DNA of 64,000 nt from Micractinium sp. NFX-FRZ. Taxonomy: Eukaryota > Chlorophyta > Trebouxiophyceae > Chlorellales > Chlorellaceae. The translations under genes and the position numbers were made by a program. The notes beneath the pieces were generated by a model. It made no database searches and was not told where the DNA came from. It saw only the letters and a program-made list of their open reading frames with translations. Shown here one piece after another: positions 63,006-64,000 of the stretch. Where the stretch lies: contig JAPTJF010000072.1 of assembly GCA_029339195.1 (NCBI GenBank), forward strand, positions 118,966 to 182,965. Direction: 5' to 3'. The number at the start of each line of letters is the position of its first letter. Position 1 is the first letter of the stretch.

Positions 63006-64000
63006 TCAAACAATCTCCATGACTGCATCCACCAGCTCGTCCTGCGGAGCACAGAATGCCAAAGAGAAAGCGTTGTCAGGCATAGGTACTGCCTACACAC
63101 GGTGGGCTGGCAGCGCGGGGCAGCGAGCGCTGCTGCCTCTGCACCGCGCCGGCAGTCAGGGTGTATACACACGCAGCGCTGCACGCTGCTGCTGGTGAGG
63201 CAGCAAGGTGCACATGTGGCGGCGCAGCGTGACGGCAGGCAGCACGACATGCGGCAGCCGCGGCACAACGGCGCACGCGCTGGCAAGCAGGCGGCTGTAA
63301 CCAGCAGCACGCACTCTTGCATGCAAGGCTGGGCACTCGGCCAATGCGCAGGCACTCGCTTCTATAAAACAGCAAGCGGTGTACTGGCTAGGCACCCCAC
63401 CACCGACCATGTCAAGAAAGAAAAGGAAATCAAGAAAGGCACAAGAAAGGAGCCGCACCTCGGGGATGACGCGCACTTTGCAGTCGCTCTTGGGGTAGGC
63501 GACGCACAGGAGCGCATAGCCCTGCGCCATGCACTCCTCGCTGATCATGCCGCCCGGCTGCACCACATCCCCGCTCTCAATCTTGGCGGAGCAGCGGCTG
63601 CGGGCGGCGGGGGGAGGCGGGCGGGCGGGTGGCGGGGTGGGTTGAGCATGCGGCGGGTGGGGGTGCAAGCCCTGGGGACAGAAAGCCAGCGTTGCAGCAC
63701 TTGGATAGCAGGATTGGGCTGAAGCATCGGTGGTACAAGCAATGCGGGCACCATGCAGCGCACCGCCAGCCCCAAAGCCCCTGTTCCCACCCTGCCGCCC
63801 CGCACGGCACTCACAGGCAGACGCCCATCTTGCAGTCGTAGGGCATGTCCAGGCCTTGGTCGATGGCAACATCCAGCAGCGACTCTCCCTCAGCCACCTG
63901 CATCACGTGCATGTTGCCATCCAGGTCCTGCAGCTCCACCTTGTGCGAGCTGCGCGCCAGCACCTGCCGCCGCGGCGGCGCCGCCGCCGCCGGCCGCGCG
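63006..64000 (-). CDS. C-type plant-like [2Fe-2S] ferredoxin (5' partial)
   Basis: Three exons are visible: 64000-63815 (partial), 63597-63459, 63041-63006 (TGA). The window ends inside the upstream part, so the transit peptide is missing; an AG at about 63970 might be an intron acceptor. The cluster ligands are clear: PYDCKMGVCLRCSAK gives C-x4-C-x2-C and LLCVAYP supplies the fourth Cys. Preceding residues HKVELQDLDGNMHVMQVAEG and ESLLDVAIDQGLDM match the ferredoxin beta-grasp fold. After the last Cys the chain runs on through SDCKVRVIPEDELVDAVMEIV, longer than photosynthetic ferredoxin, as in plant FdC proteins. These are plastid stromal electron carriers with altered redox potential and partners. 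A standard ferredoxin is less likely because of the tail. Confidence 0.85.

Overview
The window is nuclear DNA of a green alga, most likely a Chlorella-like trebouxiophyte. The evidence is high GC content; genes cut into many short exons with strong (T/G)GCAG acceptors and GTG-rich donors; a plant-type STEEP1-DUF167 fusion; a plastid C-type ferredoxin; and secreted enzymes that fit an amino-sugar cell wall. No bacterial-style operons, CRISPR arrays or rRNA/tRNA genes were seen. Gene models were built by hand by joining exons whose splice phases agree, so exon edges may be off by a base or two.

Layout. 17-3422 (+) is the 3' part of a DUF5672 (glycosyltransferase-like) gene. 4199-6838 (-) is a secreted GH114 polygalactosaminidase-like protein. 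7879-9006 (+) is a 124-aa plastid protein with one membrane segment. 9921-13580 (-) is a secreted, probably GPI-anchored polysaccharide (chitin) deacetylase-like protein. 13980-15028 (+) and 16063-18619 (-) are unrecognised low-complexity proteins. 19610-20819 (-) is snRNP Sm-D2. 21191-48971 (+) is the translational activator GCN1, 65 exons and about 2,654 aa, filling 43% of the window. 50507-51614 and 53424-54513 (+) are two tandem paralogues of an unknown family. 57310-57842 (-) is an F-box gene with an apparent frameshift. 59156-61715 (-) is STEEP1-DUF167. 61988-62502 (+) is an 80-aa secreted peptide. 63006 to the window end (-) is a C-type [2Fe-2S] ferredoxin, 5' partial.

How the genes relate. 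The first 13.6 kb places a putative glycosyltransferase, a GH114 hydrolase and a deacetylase-like protein side by side. This trio is reminiscent of fungal galactosaminogalactan and bacterial Pel loci and suggests amino-polysaccharide metabolism in the wall; that is inference. The rest is mainly housekeeping: splicing (SmD2), translation control (GCN1) and plastid redox (ferredoxin).

The strongest unexplained signal is structural. Introns repeatedly contain decayed copies of the neighbouring exon edge together with its splice site ('exon-edge echoes'), usually 80-200 bp from the real exon. I found more than 35 in at least six genes. The same genes use GC-AG introns at roughly 5-6%, higher than in most genomes.
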